Shown: piece by piece, positions 28,413 to 36,659 of the stretch
Layout of the letters: each line of letters begins with the position of its first letter
How positions within the stretch are numbered: position 1 is the first letter of the stretch
Origin: Caballeronia novacaledonica
GTDB taxonomy: Bacteria > Pseudomonadota > Gammaproteobacteria > Burkholderiales > Burkholderiaceae
Length of the DNA: 64,000 nt
Direction: 5' to 3'
NCBI RefSeq assembly: GCF_900258035.1
Contig: NZ_OGTP01000029.1
Location: 1-64,000, forward strand
Made by a program: the position numbers and the translations under genes
Notes under the pieces: model-generated
What the model saw: the letters and a program-made list of their open reading frames with translations, nothing else
Databases searched by the model: none
What the model was told of the DNA's origin: nothing

Positions 28413-28796
28413 TCAGATGAGAACCGGTGGCGCGCGTGGTTGCGCGGTGGTGAAGGCGGGAGCCGGACGTTCGGCACGAACCGGCGCGACGGCGACGGTG
28501 CGGCGCGCGGGAACGTCGAGCGTCGCGGAGGCGCGTACGCTCGAAATCGCCGGCGCATGCGCGAAGAAATGACAGTAGCCGCAGGCCTGATCGTCCAGAT
28601 GCGCGAGCGCGTCCGGAGCGTGATGGCCGCTATTCAGCTCGATTGCGGATGCATGCGCCGAGCAGAGTTCGGCGCTGAAGTCACCGGCGCGCGCATTGGA
28701 CGCGAGCAGTTGCGAGACCATCGGCGCGAACGTGATCAGCAGCATGGCAAGCAATGCCAGCAGTGAACCCGTCCGTTGATGGAAGCGACCGCGCAT
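28413..28796 (-). CDS. DUF2946 family protein
   Basis: A 127-residue protein with an N-terminal hydrophobic segment (about 10-33, signal peptide or anchor) and a His/Cys-rich middle: CSAH, a pair of His in GHH, and CGYCHFFAH, all possible metal ligands facing the periplasm. This pattern defines DUF2946. Such genes commonly sit beside metal TonB receptors or copper-handling genes, which is the case here. The C-terminal third is Ala/Arg/Pro-rich. It heads a three-ORF transcript (this gene, a 36-codon ORF, TonB receptor) behind a promoter at 28826-28857. Confidence 0.75.
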   Translation of the reverse strand: MRGRFHQRTGSLLALLAMLLITFAPMVSQLLASNARAGDFSAELCSAHASAIELNSGHHAPDALAHLDDQACGYCHFFAHAPAISSVRASATLDVPARRTVAVAPVRAERPAPAFTTAQPRAPPVLI

Positions 28797-28825
28797 GAAG
28801 GTTTGTTCAGATCCCGAGTGCCGGG

Positions 28826-28857
28826 ATTATGCCATCGGGTTACTTTGTATTACAAAG
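28826..28857 (-). promoter_or_regulatory. Promoter with palindromic operator for the DUF2946-TonB operon
   Basis: On the minus strand a TTGTAA -35 (28855-28850) and CATAAT -10 (28831-28826) are spaced by 18 bp, about 30 bp before the gene. The -35 lies inside a perfect 7-1-7 inverted repeat, CTTTGTATTACAAAG (28843-28857), so a repressor or metal sensor bound there would block the promoter. The regulator is not encoded next to it. Confidence 0.5.
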
Positions 28858-29309
28858 CGGGAAGGGCATAAATTCCGGGGATTACGCGGCAGGCATGTCG
28901 TCGCGGGTTGTCCCCATGAACTGTTGAGCACTCTGTTGAAAAGACGCCTAAAAGTCTTCTAAATGCTTGATGCCCAAGCAAAAGTCAGGCGCGCTTCATG
29001 GTGCATCAAAGCGCGTCGGGCTTTGCATAACTTATCCCCAGCGCACGGGGAAAGGGCTGTGGAAAACCGCTTGGCGACTCATCTAGATTCTTGATTTCGC
29101 GCTGAAATCCCCGCGCGACGCGGATCGCGCCACTTTTTCGTACTCGTGAAGCACATCAGCAAGACGGCCGAGTTATCCACAATTTCTGTGGATAGCGGTG
29201 TTGAAAAGACGCGCGTATCGGTGTTAAGTGTTTGATGCACAACGTTTTGTACGACCTGACCCGAGCCGCGCGAGCGACGGCGCACAAATTCTGCGCGCCT
29301 CGACGCCGA
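28858..29309. other. Intergenic region with DnaA-box-like sites and spaced direct repeats
   Basis: No gene is seen in this stretch. It is visibly richer in A and T than its surroundings. It contains a consensus DnaA box TTATCCACA (29173-29181) facing CTATCCACA on the other strand (29187-29195), and one-mismatch boxes at 29032-29040 (plus) and 29058-29066 (minus). A bipartite direct repeat occurs at 28934-28979 and 29199-29244: TGTTGAAAAGACGC, exactly 18 bp, then YTTGATGCMCAA. An inverted copy of TTTGATGCAC is at 29001-29010. This looks like an initiator or DnaA-binding region, active or relic; function not proven. Confidence 0.5.
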
Positions 29310-29552
29310 TCAGATTGAAATGCCCGGTCCGCCGTTGCTGCCGAGAAGCTGCTCCACGGAATTCGCGTCCGTGTAGTCCTGTTCGGGCAAGCCGTCGAAC
29401 ACGGTGATGACGTCGTTGGAGACGCCCGCTTCGCGCGCCGCATCGACGATCGCGTCCTTGTTGGCGGGGTACTTCACGAGGCGCAGCACCTGAGCGATTT
29501 CGTCGTCGATCGGCTCGTCGTTCAATGCGTGTTTTGCGGGCGTGTCGGTCAT
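29310..29552 (-). CDS. DUF2795 domain protein
   Basis: An 80-residue acidic protein carrying a DUF2795 domain (about residues 17-70, VLRLVKYPANKDAIVDAA and VFDGLPEQDYT). Members are small cytoplasmic proteins of unknown function, often called stress-related by association only. It is the last gene on the minus strand before the repeat-bearing intergenic region. Confidence 0.8.
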   Translation of the reverse strand: MTDTPAKHALNDEPIDDEIAQVLRLVKYPANKDAIVDAAREAGVSNDVITVFDGLPEQDYTDANSVEQLLGSNGGPGISI

Positions 29553-29588
29553 TCCGAGGTCCAGGGTCGAGTCGTGAAGGGAAGGGCG

Positions 29589-29855
29589 TCAGGTCTGCAC
29601 CTGAATGGGCTGGCTCGCCATGCCGTGGCTCGGCGCTCGCGACTTCGGCAGCGGCACATGACGCCAGCGCGCATGATCGAGATCCTGCGCCGAGACGTCG
29701 GGCGCGGGCGGCGCAACGGGCGCGGCGTTGATGCGCAGCGCGGCGCGCGTCGCGGCGATCGTGGCGGTGGATACATCGGTCGAACTCGTGTGCAGCGGCG
29801 CGGCATAGCACGAGACCGAAACCAGCGCCATCGACAACAACGTTGAGGTCTTCAT
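29589..29855 (-). CDS. Small secreted protein of unknown function
   Basis: An 88-residue protein with a signal peptide (MKTS, hydrophobic core, cleavage near SCYA at residue 18). The mature part is Ala/Pro/Ser/Thr-rich with one HARWRHVPLP motif, giving a basic, probably extended periplasmic peptide. The ATG at 29855 has GAGGGG just upstream; a longer frame to 30071 lacks any signal and is not preferred. No family recognised. Confidence 0.6.
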   Translation of the reverse strand: MKTSTLLSMALVSVSCYAAPLHTSSTDVSTATIAATRAALRINAAPVAPPAPDVSAQDLDHARWRHVPLPKSRAPSHGMASQPIQVQT

Positions 29856-30083
29856 CGGGCAACCCCTCCTCACGTAAGCAGCGAAAGGCACCAAGCAAAG
29901 CCTATGCCGACGGGCTTTTGCGCTGCTCGCCGTGCACGCGGTCCGTTCGGACGATGCGCGCACGGGCGCGACGAGTGGGCGTCGCGCGGACGTATTTCGA
30001 GTGAAATGTGAAGTTGGTCCGACTTGCGCGCGTGACGCGCGTACGCGCCGTTGCACGCCGCGAAATTGCACGGCTGCGCAGTT

Positions 30084-31880
30084 TCAGCGCGACGTCGGAT
30101 TCAAACGGAAGTATGCGTCCAGAAGGGAGGTTTTGTACACGACGCCGAGCAGGAGCGGCTGCGTCTTTTTCTCGATCACCGGAAGCCGCTCGCCCTGAAA
30201 CGCGAGGAAGTGCTGCAACGCTTCGCCGAGCGACATGTCGGGCGTGAGCACGTCGAATTGCGGCTGAAGATAGTCGGCGGCCGTCTTGGTTTTGGTGTCG
30301 TGCTCGTCGAGAAGATCAGACGTGATGTCCTTCAGCGCAACCACGCCGCGAAAGCACTCGGCTTCATCGACCACGTACAGATACTTCACCGGATATTCGA
30401 GGAACACGCGCGTCATGTCCTTGATGTTCGCGGTGAGCGGCACGACGGTGTCCGCCGGCTTGACGAGTTCGCGCATCTGCGTCGCGGCGAGGCGCAGGCG
30501 CTCCTTCTCGTCACGATTGCGGCGCAGCGTGACTTCGTACATCGACGTCTGCTCGGACGTGCGCGCGATGAAGTAGGCGATTACGCACGCGAGCATGAGC
30601 GGCAGCATGACCTGATACGAGAGCGTCATCTCGAAGATCATCAGGATCGCCATGAGCGGCGCGTGCGTGGCGGCGGCGAGAAACGCGCCCATGCCGACCA
30701 TCGCGTAGGCGAACGGCGCGGAAGTCGAGTCCGGCCAGATCGAATGCACGCCGATGCCGTACAGACACCCGAACACCGCGCCGACGAAGAGCGTCGGCGT
30801 GAAGATACCGCCGACCGCGCCCGAGCCGGCCGTGGCCGCCGTCGCGATGATCTTGAAAACGAGCACGGTGAGCAGCGCGGTCCACGTCCACGGCTCGTGC
30901 AGCAGCGAGTTCACGACTTCGTAGCCGTTGCCCCAGACCTCGGGCCACCAGATCGAAATCACGCCGACGATCAGGCCGCCGAGCGCGAGGCGCACCGGCA
31001 ACGGCAAGGGCAGCGTCGAAAAGCGCTTTTTCGATGCCGCGAGCAGCCGCAGGAAATGCGGCGCGAGCACGCCCGACAAGAGCCCGAGCACGACGAAGAG
31101 CAGCACTTCGACGCCCGTGACGGTCGGAAACACCGGCATCTCGTACGGCGGACGATAACCGGCGAACTCGCGCATCGTGATATTGGCGACGACCGACGAC
31201 ACGACGATCGGCCCGAAGCTTTCCATCGCCATCGAGCCGAGCACGAGTTCGGTGACGAAAAACGCGCCGGCGATGGGCGCGTTGTACGCCGACGTGATCC
31301 CGGCCGCCGCGCCGCACGCGACGAGCAGACGCAAACGCGGCGGATCGAAGTGAACCCAGCGCCCGACGAGCGACGACACGAGCGCGGCGAGCTGCACCAT
31401 CGAGCCTTCGCGACCGATGGAGCCGCCGCTCGAAATGGTGATGAGCGAGGACAGGCTGCGCCAGAGGCTTTGCCAGACAGGCACGACGCCGTCGCCGATG
31501 GTGACGGCTTCCATGTAGTCCGTGCTCACGTTCTTGCTGGCGTGCCTGCGCGCGATCAGCAGACAGACGCCCGCGATAAGGCCGCCCACGGCCGGCAGAA
31601 GGACGCGCACGGGCCAGGGCAGCGTATGCGCGAGCGCGACGAGCCCTTCCGACGGATTGCCGAGAAGACGTTGCAGAACCTGAATGCCTTCGCGAAAGAC
31701 GGACGTCGCGAAGGCGCCCGCCACGCCGACGACGACCGCCCAGACGAGCATCGTATGCGAGTCCGAGAGACGGAAGAGATGTTGGGCGCGTGTCCGCAGC
31801 TTGAGCAGGAATGAGAGCACTTTTGCTTGATTCGTGGAAAGCTTAGAAGCAAACGGAATAAGGAGTCGCAAGGATAGCAT
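30084..31880 (-). CDS. ClC-family chloride channel/antiporter with CBS domains
   Basis: A 598-residue inner-membrane ClC protein. The membrane part (about 45-440) holds the selectivity motifs: GGSIGREGS with the gating glutamate, GAFFVTELVLG where the inner proton-pathway glutamate of exchangers sits, and GSGAVGGIFTP. Two CBS domains occupy about 455-590 on the cytoplasmic side and may sense nucleotides. Likely a chloride/proton exchanger. The N-terminal 43 residues before MLVWAVV are amphipathic and basic; a start at the internal Met (about 31751) is possible. Confidence 0.9.
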   Translation of the reverse strand: MLSLRLLIPFASKLSTNQAKVLSFLLKLRTRAQHLFRLSDSHTMLVWAVVVGVAGAFATSVFREGIQVLQRLLGNPSEGLVALAHTLPWPVRVLLPAVGGLIAGVCLLIARRHASKNVSTDYMEAVTIGDGVVPVWQSLWRSLSSLITISSGGSIGREGSMVQLAALVSSLVGRWVHFDPPRLRLLVACGAAAGITSAYNAPIAGAFFVTELVLGSMAMESFGPIVVSSVVANITMREFAGYRPPYEMPVFPTVTGVEVLLFVVLGLLSGVLAPHFLRLLAASKKRFSTLPLPLPVRLALGGLIVGVISIWWPEVWGNGYEVVNSLLHEPWTWTALLTVLVFKIIATAATAGSGAVGGIFTPTLFVGAVFGCLYGIGVHSIWPDSTSAPFAYAMVGMGAFLAAATHAPLMAILMIFEMTLSYQVMLPLMLACVIAYFIARTSEQTSMYEVTLRRNRDEKERLRLAATQMRELVKPADTVVPLTANIKDMTRVFLEYPVKYLYVVDEAECFRGVVALKDITSDLLDEHDTKTKTAADYLQPQFDVLTPDMSLGEALQHFLAFQGERLPVIEKKTQPLLLGVVYKTSLLDAYFRLNPTSR

Positions 31881-31916
31881 TGCGGGGCGGCGCTGCGGGC
31901 ACGCGTGCGGCGCACG

Positions 31917-31944
31917 AAAAAAAGCCCGGCGCTCAGGTCCGGGC
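31917..31944 (-). terminator. Intrinsic terminator of the GST-AKR operon
   Basis: Reading the minus strand, GCCCGG pairs with CCGGGC around a 9-nt loop and is followed directly by seven T residues, 20 nt after the reductase stop. Confidence 0.75.
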
Positions 31945-31964
31945 CGTGTCGGCTACGCCGCGCG

Positions 31965-32768
31965 TCACCACTTGGGCGCGAACGGCGGGTTCGCGTGGCG
32001 CCTGCCTTCGTCGAGCGCGTCGATTTTCGCGATGTCGTCGGCGTCGAGCTTGAGCTTTTGCGCGTCCCAGTTCGCTTGCTGATGGTCCGGATTCGTCGAT
32101 GCCGACAGCACCACGATATCGCGCGACAGCAGCCACGCGAACGTCACCTGCGCGGGCGTCGCATCGTGCTTTTCCGCGATCGCCTCGAGCGTCGCGTCGG
32201 TATGCGCGCGGCCTTCGCCGAGCGGCATGTAGGCGGTCACCTTCACGCCGAGCTGCTGCGTCGCGTCGACGAGCTTGCGGTTCGCGAGAAACGGGCTCAC
32301 TTCGAACTGGTTCGTGACGATCTCCTTGCCGCCCGGCGCCTTCAGCGCCTCGTCGAGCAATGGAGCGGTGAAATTCGACACGCCGTAATGACGGATCAGT
32401 CCGAGCTTCTGCGCTTCCTGCATCGCAGCGAGCGTTTGCGCGATAGGCACCGCGCCGTCGGGCGACGGCCAGTGCACGAGCGCGAGATCGATCGTGCCGA
32501 TATCGAGCTTCGCGTGGCTGTCCTTCAGGCTCGCGATGAGCGCATCGCGCGAGAGCCGCTCCCACCAGACTTTCGTCGTGACCCAGATGTCGTCGCGCGG
32601 CACGCCCGAGTCGCGCACGCCCTGGCCGACGGCCGCCTCGTTGTTGTAGAACTGCGCCGTGTCGATATGACGGTAACCGATTTGCAGCGCGCTCTTCACC
32701 GCATTCGTGGTTTTCGCGGCATCGACGCGAAACGTGCCGAGACCGAAGGAAGGAATCGTTTCTACCAT
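31965..32768 (-). CDS. Aldo/keto reductase (DkgB-like)
   Basis: A 267-residue NADPH-dependent aldo/keto reductase resembling 2,5-diketo-D-gluconate reductase B. The catalytic tetrad is complete: Asp36, Tyr41, Lys66 and His99 (DTAQFY, TTKVWW, LVHWP). The ATG at 32768 has a GGAG 11 nt before; a longer open frame upstream runs into the GST gene and is not used. It lies 25 nt behind the GST gene and shares its terminator, suggesting joint use in detoxifying reactive carbonyls or electrophiles. Confidence 0.88.
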   Translation of the reverse strand: MVETIPSFGLGTFRVDAAKTTNAVKSALQIGYRHIDTAQFYNNEAAVGQGVRDSGVPRDDIWVTTKVWWERLSRDALIASLKDSHAKLDIGTIDLALVHWPSPDGAVPIAQTLAAMQEAQKLGLIRHYGVSNFTAPLLDEALKAPGGKEIVTNQFEVSPFLANRKLVDATQQLGVKVTAYMPLGEGRAHTDATLEAIAEKHDATPAQVTFAWLLSRDIVVLSASTNPDHQQANWDAQKLKLDADDIAKIDALDEGRRHANPPFAPKW

Positions 32769-32793
32769 GCTGGCTCCTGATCTGTGTTGAGGG

Positions 32794-33528
32794 TCAAGCG
32801 TCCTGATCGAGTTCGGGATAGTGCCGGAAAATGCCCGATTCGTTGAACGGAATGCGCCGCTCCGAATCGACATAAGCCGCGATGTTCGGCCGCTGCAGCA
32901 CCGCGTCGTGGATCGCGGCGACGCGCGGATACTGTGCGCCAAACTTCTTCATCGCGCGCGGAAAGGCGTAATGCAGGCCATCGACGATCTGGAAGATCGA
33001 AAGATCCACGTAAGACGTCGAGTCGCCGATCATCTGCGTGTCGCCGTGCGGATTCTGCTTCAGCACGTGCTCGAAATACTTCATGAACTTCGGCACGCGC
33101 TCGTCGAGAAAATTCTGCGTGCGGATCTTCGCCGCGTCCTTCTGATCTTCGTAGTAGAGATCGGTCGCGAGCGGATGATGCGTGTCGTGCACTTCGGTGA
33201 CGAAATCGGCGATCGTCAGTTGCAAGCCATGCGCGACGTGGCGCAGGCCTTCGTCCTTCGGCGCGAGTCCGAGCGTCGGCCCGAGATACAGCAGAATATT
33301 CGCGACGTGCGGCACGATCAGCTCGCCGTCTTTCAGGAACGGCGGAGCGAAGGGAATGTGCGGCTCGGTCTTGCTGTTGAGGACTTTCATCATCGCGTCC
33401 ATGCCGTAACCGTGCTTTTTCGATTCGCGCGCGACGTCGATGTATTCGGCGCCGGCGTCTTCCAGCGCGAGCCGGACGAATTCGCCGCGGCCTTGCAATC
33501 CGTCCCAGTAATGGAGTTCGTAAGCCAT
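32794..33528 (-). CDS. Glutathione S-transferase
   Basis: A 244-residue GST with a thioredoxin-like N-terminal domain (about 1-85, with YWDGLQGRGEFVRLALEDAG and the Glu/Asp-type site around PHVANILLYL) and an all-helical C-terminal domain (about 100-235). The general resemblance is to the sigma/mu side of the family. It conjugates glutathione to electrophiles in the cytoplasm. GGAGCC precedes the ATG at 33528. Divergent from the cystathionine synthase-like gene with 188 bp between, and followed by the aldo/keto reductase. Confidence 0.85.
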   Translation of the reverse strand: MAYELHYWDGLQGRGEFVRLALEDAGAEYIDVARESKKHGYGMDAMMKVLNSKTEPHIPFAPPFLKDGELIVPHVANILLYLGPTLGLAPKDEGLRHVAHGLQLTIADFVTEVHDTHHPLATDLYYEDQKDAAKIRTQNFLDERVPKFMKYFEHVLKQNPHGDTQMIGDSTSYVDLSIFQIVDGLHYAFPRAMKKFGAQYPRVAAIHDAVLQRPNIAAYVDSERRIPFNESGIFRHYPELDQDA

Positions 33529-33716
33529 CGAAAAGGCTCCTCGTCGATGCGGGCCGCGTCTGCGGCGACAGTTGAGTGTGCGCGTGTTCACTGCGCAATG
33601 AAACGCGCGTGCGAAGCAACGGGCGAGCAACACGCGTTCCCGTTTCGCAACGACGCCATGATCCCCGCGGATCGTGCCAAAATCGATGTTTTGCGATTCG
33701 ACGTAGCGGAGAGGAG

Positions 33717-34958
33717 ATGGACAAGCAAGGCTTCACCACAGGCATCGTTCACGGCGACAGAATCGTGGGCGCCGAGCATGGCGGCGTGCGTCAGCCGATC
33801 CACACATCGGTCCAGTACGGATTCGAGCGCGTGGAAGATCTGATCGGCGTCTTTCAGGGCACGAAAAAAGGCGGCTTCAACTACGCGCGCCAGGGCACGC
33901 CGACGACCGCCGCGCTCGAACGCAAGATCACGAGCCTCGAAGGGGGCGTCGGGTCGATCTGCTTCGGCACCGGCATGGCGGCGCTGACCGCCGTGTTCCT
34001 CACCTTGCTGCGCGCGGGCGATCACGTGGTGTCGAGCCGCTATGTGTTCGGCAACACGAACAGCCTTTTCGGCACGTTGAGAACGTTCGGCATCGAAGTG
34101 ACGATGGTCGATGCCACGTCGACAGCCAACGTCGCGAACGCGATCCAGCCGAACACGCGCATGGTGTTCGTCGAGACCATCGCGAATCCGGGCACGCAGA
34201 TTCCCGATCTGGCGGGCATCGGCGAACTGTGCCGCGAGCGCGGTCTCGCGTATGTCGTCGATAACACGATCACCTCTCCCGCGCTCTTTCGCCCGAAGGC
34301 GGTCGGCGCGAGTCTCGTCGTCAATTCGCTGACGAAGACCATCGCCGGACATGGCGCGGCGCTCGGAGGCGCGGTGACGGACACGGGTCTTTTCGACTGG
34401 AGCGCATATCCGAACATCGCCGACGACTATCGCCGCTCGCCGTCGAAGGAGCAAGGGCTCCTGCAGATCCGCAAGAAGGGGCTGCGCGACATGGGCGGGT
34501 CGCTCTCGTCGGAGCAGGCGCATTCGATCGCGATGGGCGCCGAAACGCTCGCGCTGCGCGTCGCGAAATGCAGCGAGAATGCGCTCGCGCTCGCGCAGTT
34601 TCTGGAGCAGCACGAGGCCGTCGGGCGCGTGTTTTATCCGGGGCTCGAGAGTCATCCGCAATACGAGATCGCGCAGGCGCTGTTCAAGGGCGCGTCGTGG
34701 CTGCTGTCGTTCGAGCTGCGTAACGCGGATCGCATGATCGAGGTCGTCAACGCGCTGCAATTGCCGGTCAAGGCGACGGGACTCGGCGACACGCGCACGC
34801 TGATCATCCCGGTCGCGCCGACCATCTTCTACGAAGCCGGCCCGGAAGTGCGCAAGTCGATGGACATTTCCGACGGCATGCTGCGCTTGTCCGCGGGCAT
34901 CGAGGATATCGACGATCTCATCGCCGATTTCGATCAGGCGCTCAAGCTCGCGGCCTGA
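33717..34958 (+). CDS. Cystathionine gamma-synthase-family PLP enzyme
   Basis: A 413-residue trans-sulfuration enzyme of the MetB/MetZ/MetC family. PLP lysine Lys207 lies in NSLTKTIAGHG; FNYARQGTPTT (54-64) and VDNTITSP (181-188) are the conserved pocket segments. The GAGGAG immediately before the ATG fixes the start. It could make cystathionine or homocysteine from an acylhomoserine, or lyse a sulfur amino acid; the family cannot be resolved by eye. It is convergent with the molybdoenzyme operon that probably handles sulfite, making a sulfur-metabolism context likely. Confidence 0.82.
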   Translation: MDKQGFTTGIVHGDRIVGAEHGGVRQPIHTSVQYGFERVEDLIGVFQGTKKGGFNYARQGTPTTAALERKITSLEGGVGSICFGTGMAALTAVFLTLLRAGDHVVSSRYVFGNTNSLFGTLRTFGIEVTMVDATSTANVANAIQPNTRMVFVETIANPGTQIPDLAGIGELCRERGLAYVVDNTITSPALFRPKAVGASLVVNSLTKTIAGHGAALGGAVTDTGLFDWSAYPNIADDYRRSPSKEQGLLQIRKKGLRDMGGSLSSEQAHSIAMGAETLALRVAKCSENALALAQFLEQHEAVGRVFYPGLESHPQYEIAQALFKGASWLLSFELRNADRMIEVVNALQLPVKATGLGDTRTLIIPVAPTIFYEAGPEVRKSMDISDGMLRLSAGIEDIDDLIADFDQALKLAA

Positions 34959-34971
34959 AAAACATCGCGAA

Positions 34972-35910
34972 TCACGAAGCGCGCGCGTAGTAGATGTTCT
35001 GCGGATGCCGCGCTTCGGCGAAGAAAAACCATCGCTCGGCGACGAGTCCCAGATACTGCGCGACGCAAGCCAGACAGAACAGCGTCACGGACTGCGCGCC
35101 GATCCCGAGCAGCATCAGGACGAACGGCACGCCGAACGCGCCGACGAGAAACGTCCACTTGATGCGCGCGATCGCTTCGGCCGATCGTCCATGAAAGAAC
35201 TCGCGCAGATTGAACGCGCCCGCCGTGAAGCCGCGCGATTTCTGCACGACGTTCGGTCCTTTGATGCCCGTCGCGCTTTGCACGGTCGACTTCGGCCGCA
35301 GGCGGGCATTGCGCCTGAGCGACGCGACGCGCGTCGCGCAGCCTGCGAGCGTCAGCGTGCATGCGCAGGCCGCAAGTCCCGCCGCGAGCGACGGCGCGAG
35401 CCACGCGGCGCATGCCGTCGCGAGCGTGAACCCGGACGCGCAGCCGAGCAGCACGAAGTTGACCATCGTGAGCGGCGTCGCCCATTCCTGCAGGAAGCGC
35501 AGGCACGCGTAGATCATCGCGGTGCAGACGAAGAGCGCCGCCGACGCGATCACGCCGATCACACCGATGACGAGCGACCACGGCGTGCCCAGCCAATGCG
35601 CGACGCCGTACAGCGCGGCACACGCGAGAAACGCGGGCAGGCACAGGCATTCGCGCGAGAGCCAGGACGTGCGCCACATCGCGATGGCGCGCCACGCGCG
35701 CTCCGGATGCCCGAGATGAAAGAACGACGCGACGAGTCCGAGCCCGCCGAGCACGACCGACAACGCCGCGCCGGCGACGAAGAACATCTGCGAGGGCGCG
35801 CCGGTCGAGCCGAGCTTCGCGAACAGTTCGACGCCGACGAGCGCGATCAGCAAGCCTTGCGCGGCGCCACTCAACGTCGTGAGAAACACGACGGAAAACG
35901 CGGGTTTCAT
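34972..35910 (-). CDS. DmsC/SoeC-type membrane anchor subunit
   Basis: A 312-residue integral membrane protein with about eight hydrophobic segments, of the DMSO reductase anchor (DmsC) family. It would exchange electrons between the quinone pool and the iron-sulfur subunit. It is the last gene of the operon yeiH - molybdoenzyme - FeS protein - anchor, 18 nt after the FeS gene. Because the catalytic subunit lacks a Tat signal, the complex probably faces the cytoplasm, as described for the sulfite dehydrogenase SoeABC; that assignment is inference. Confidence 0.8.
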   Translation of the reverse strand: MKPAFSVVFLTTLSGAAQGLLIALVGVELFAKLGSTGAPSQMFFVAGAALSVVLGGLGLVASFFHLGHPERAWRAIAMWRTSWLSRECLCLPAFLACAALYGVAHWLGTPWSLVIGVIGVIASAALFVCTAMIYACLRFLQEWATPLTMVNFVLLGCASGFTLATACAAWLAPSLAAGLAACACTLTLAGCATRVASLRRNARLRPKSTVQSATGIKGPNVVQKSRGFTAGAFNLREFFHGRSAEAIARIKWTFLVGAFGVPFVLMLLGIGAQSVTLFCLACVAQYLGLVAERWFFFAEARHPQNIYYARAS

Positions 35911-35928
35911 GTGTGAGCTCCGATGCAG

Positions 35929-36648
35929 TCAGACGCGCACGGCCATCGCCGCGAGGTTCAGGTCGCCGTGCGCTTCGGGCGCGGCTTCGTCGCTGGAATG
36001 ACAGCCGCACGCGCCGCCGCTGCCGCATGAATTCACCGGACGCCGCGGCAAATAATGATTCGCGGGCTTCGTGTCCCATTCGGGCATCAACTGATAGCCG
36101 CCGCGTTCCTCGATCGCTTTCGACACCACCGACTCGGGATCGTGGATATCGCCGAAGAGCCGCGCCGAAGTCGGACAGGCGAGCACGCATGCGGGCTTGC
36201 GATCGCGCTCGGGCAGCGCCTCGTTGTAGATGCGATCGGCGCACAGCGTGCACTTCGTCATTTCCTTGCGCGCTTCGTCGAGCTCGCGCGCGCCGTACGG
36301 ACACGCCCACGCGCAGTACTTGCAGCCGATGCACTTGTCGAAGTCGACGAGCACGAGGCCGTCTTCCTTGCGCTTGTAGCTCGCGCCGGTCGGACAGACG
36401 GGCACGCACGGCGGGTCTTCGCAGTGCAGGCAGGACTTCGGAAAGTGGATGGTGTCGGCGAGCGGAAACTCGCCCGCTTCGTAGGTCTGCACGCGGTTGA
36501 AGAAGGTGCCGGAAGGATCGGCGTCGTACGGGCGCTGATCCGCGAGACTGCCCGCTTCGCCGGACGTGTTCCACTCCTTGCAACTCGTCACGCAGGCGTG
36601 GCATCCGACGCACACGTTCAGGTCGATCACGAGGGCCATTTGAGTCAT
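35929..36648 (-). CDS. 4Fe-4S ferredoxin-type electron-transfer subunit (DmsB/SoeB-like)
   Basis: A 239-residue iron-sulfur protein with four cysteine clusters: CVGCHACVTSC near residue 13, CLHCEDPPCVPVC near 75, CIGCKYCAWAC near 105, and CTLC plus CVLAC around 135-160. This is the DmsB/NrfC layout with four [4Fe-4S] centres that wire the molybdenum site to the membrane subunit. The C-terminal third has an extra Cys/His group (SCGSGGACGCHSS) not part of the usual clusters. It starts 11 nt after the molybdoenzyme gene. Confidence 0.88.
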   Translation of the reverse strand: MTQMALVIDLNVCVGCHACVTSCKEWNTSGEAGSLADQRPYDADPSGTFFNRVQTYEAGEFPLADTIHFPKSCLHCEDPPCVPVCPTGASYKRKEDGLVLVDFDKCIGCKYCAWACPYGARELDEARKEMTKCTLCADRIYNEALPERDRKPACVLACPTSARLFGDIHDPESVVSKAIEERGGYQLMPEWDTKPANHYLPRRPVNSCGSGGACGCHSSDEAAPEAHGDLNLAAMAVRV

Positions 36649-36659
36649 GACGGTCTCCT

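Noticed and set aside
28858-29309. Calling the region a confirmed replication origin
   Set aside because: No initiator or partition gene is near and skew could not be computed; only the sites themselves are reported.
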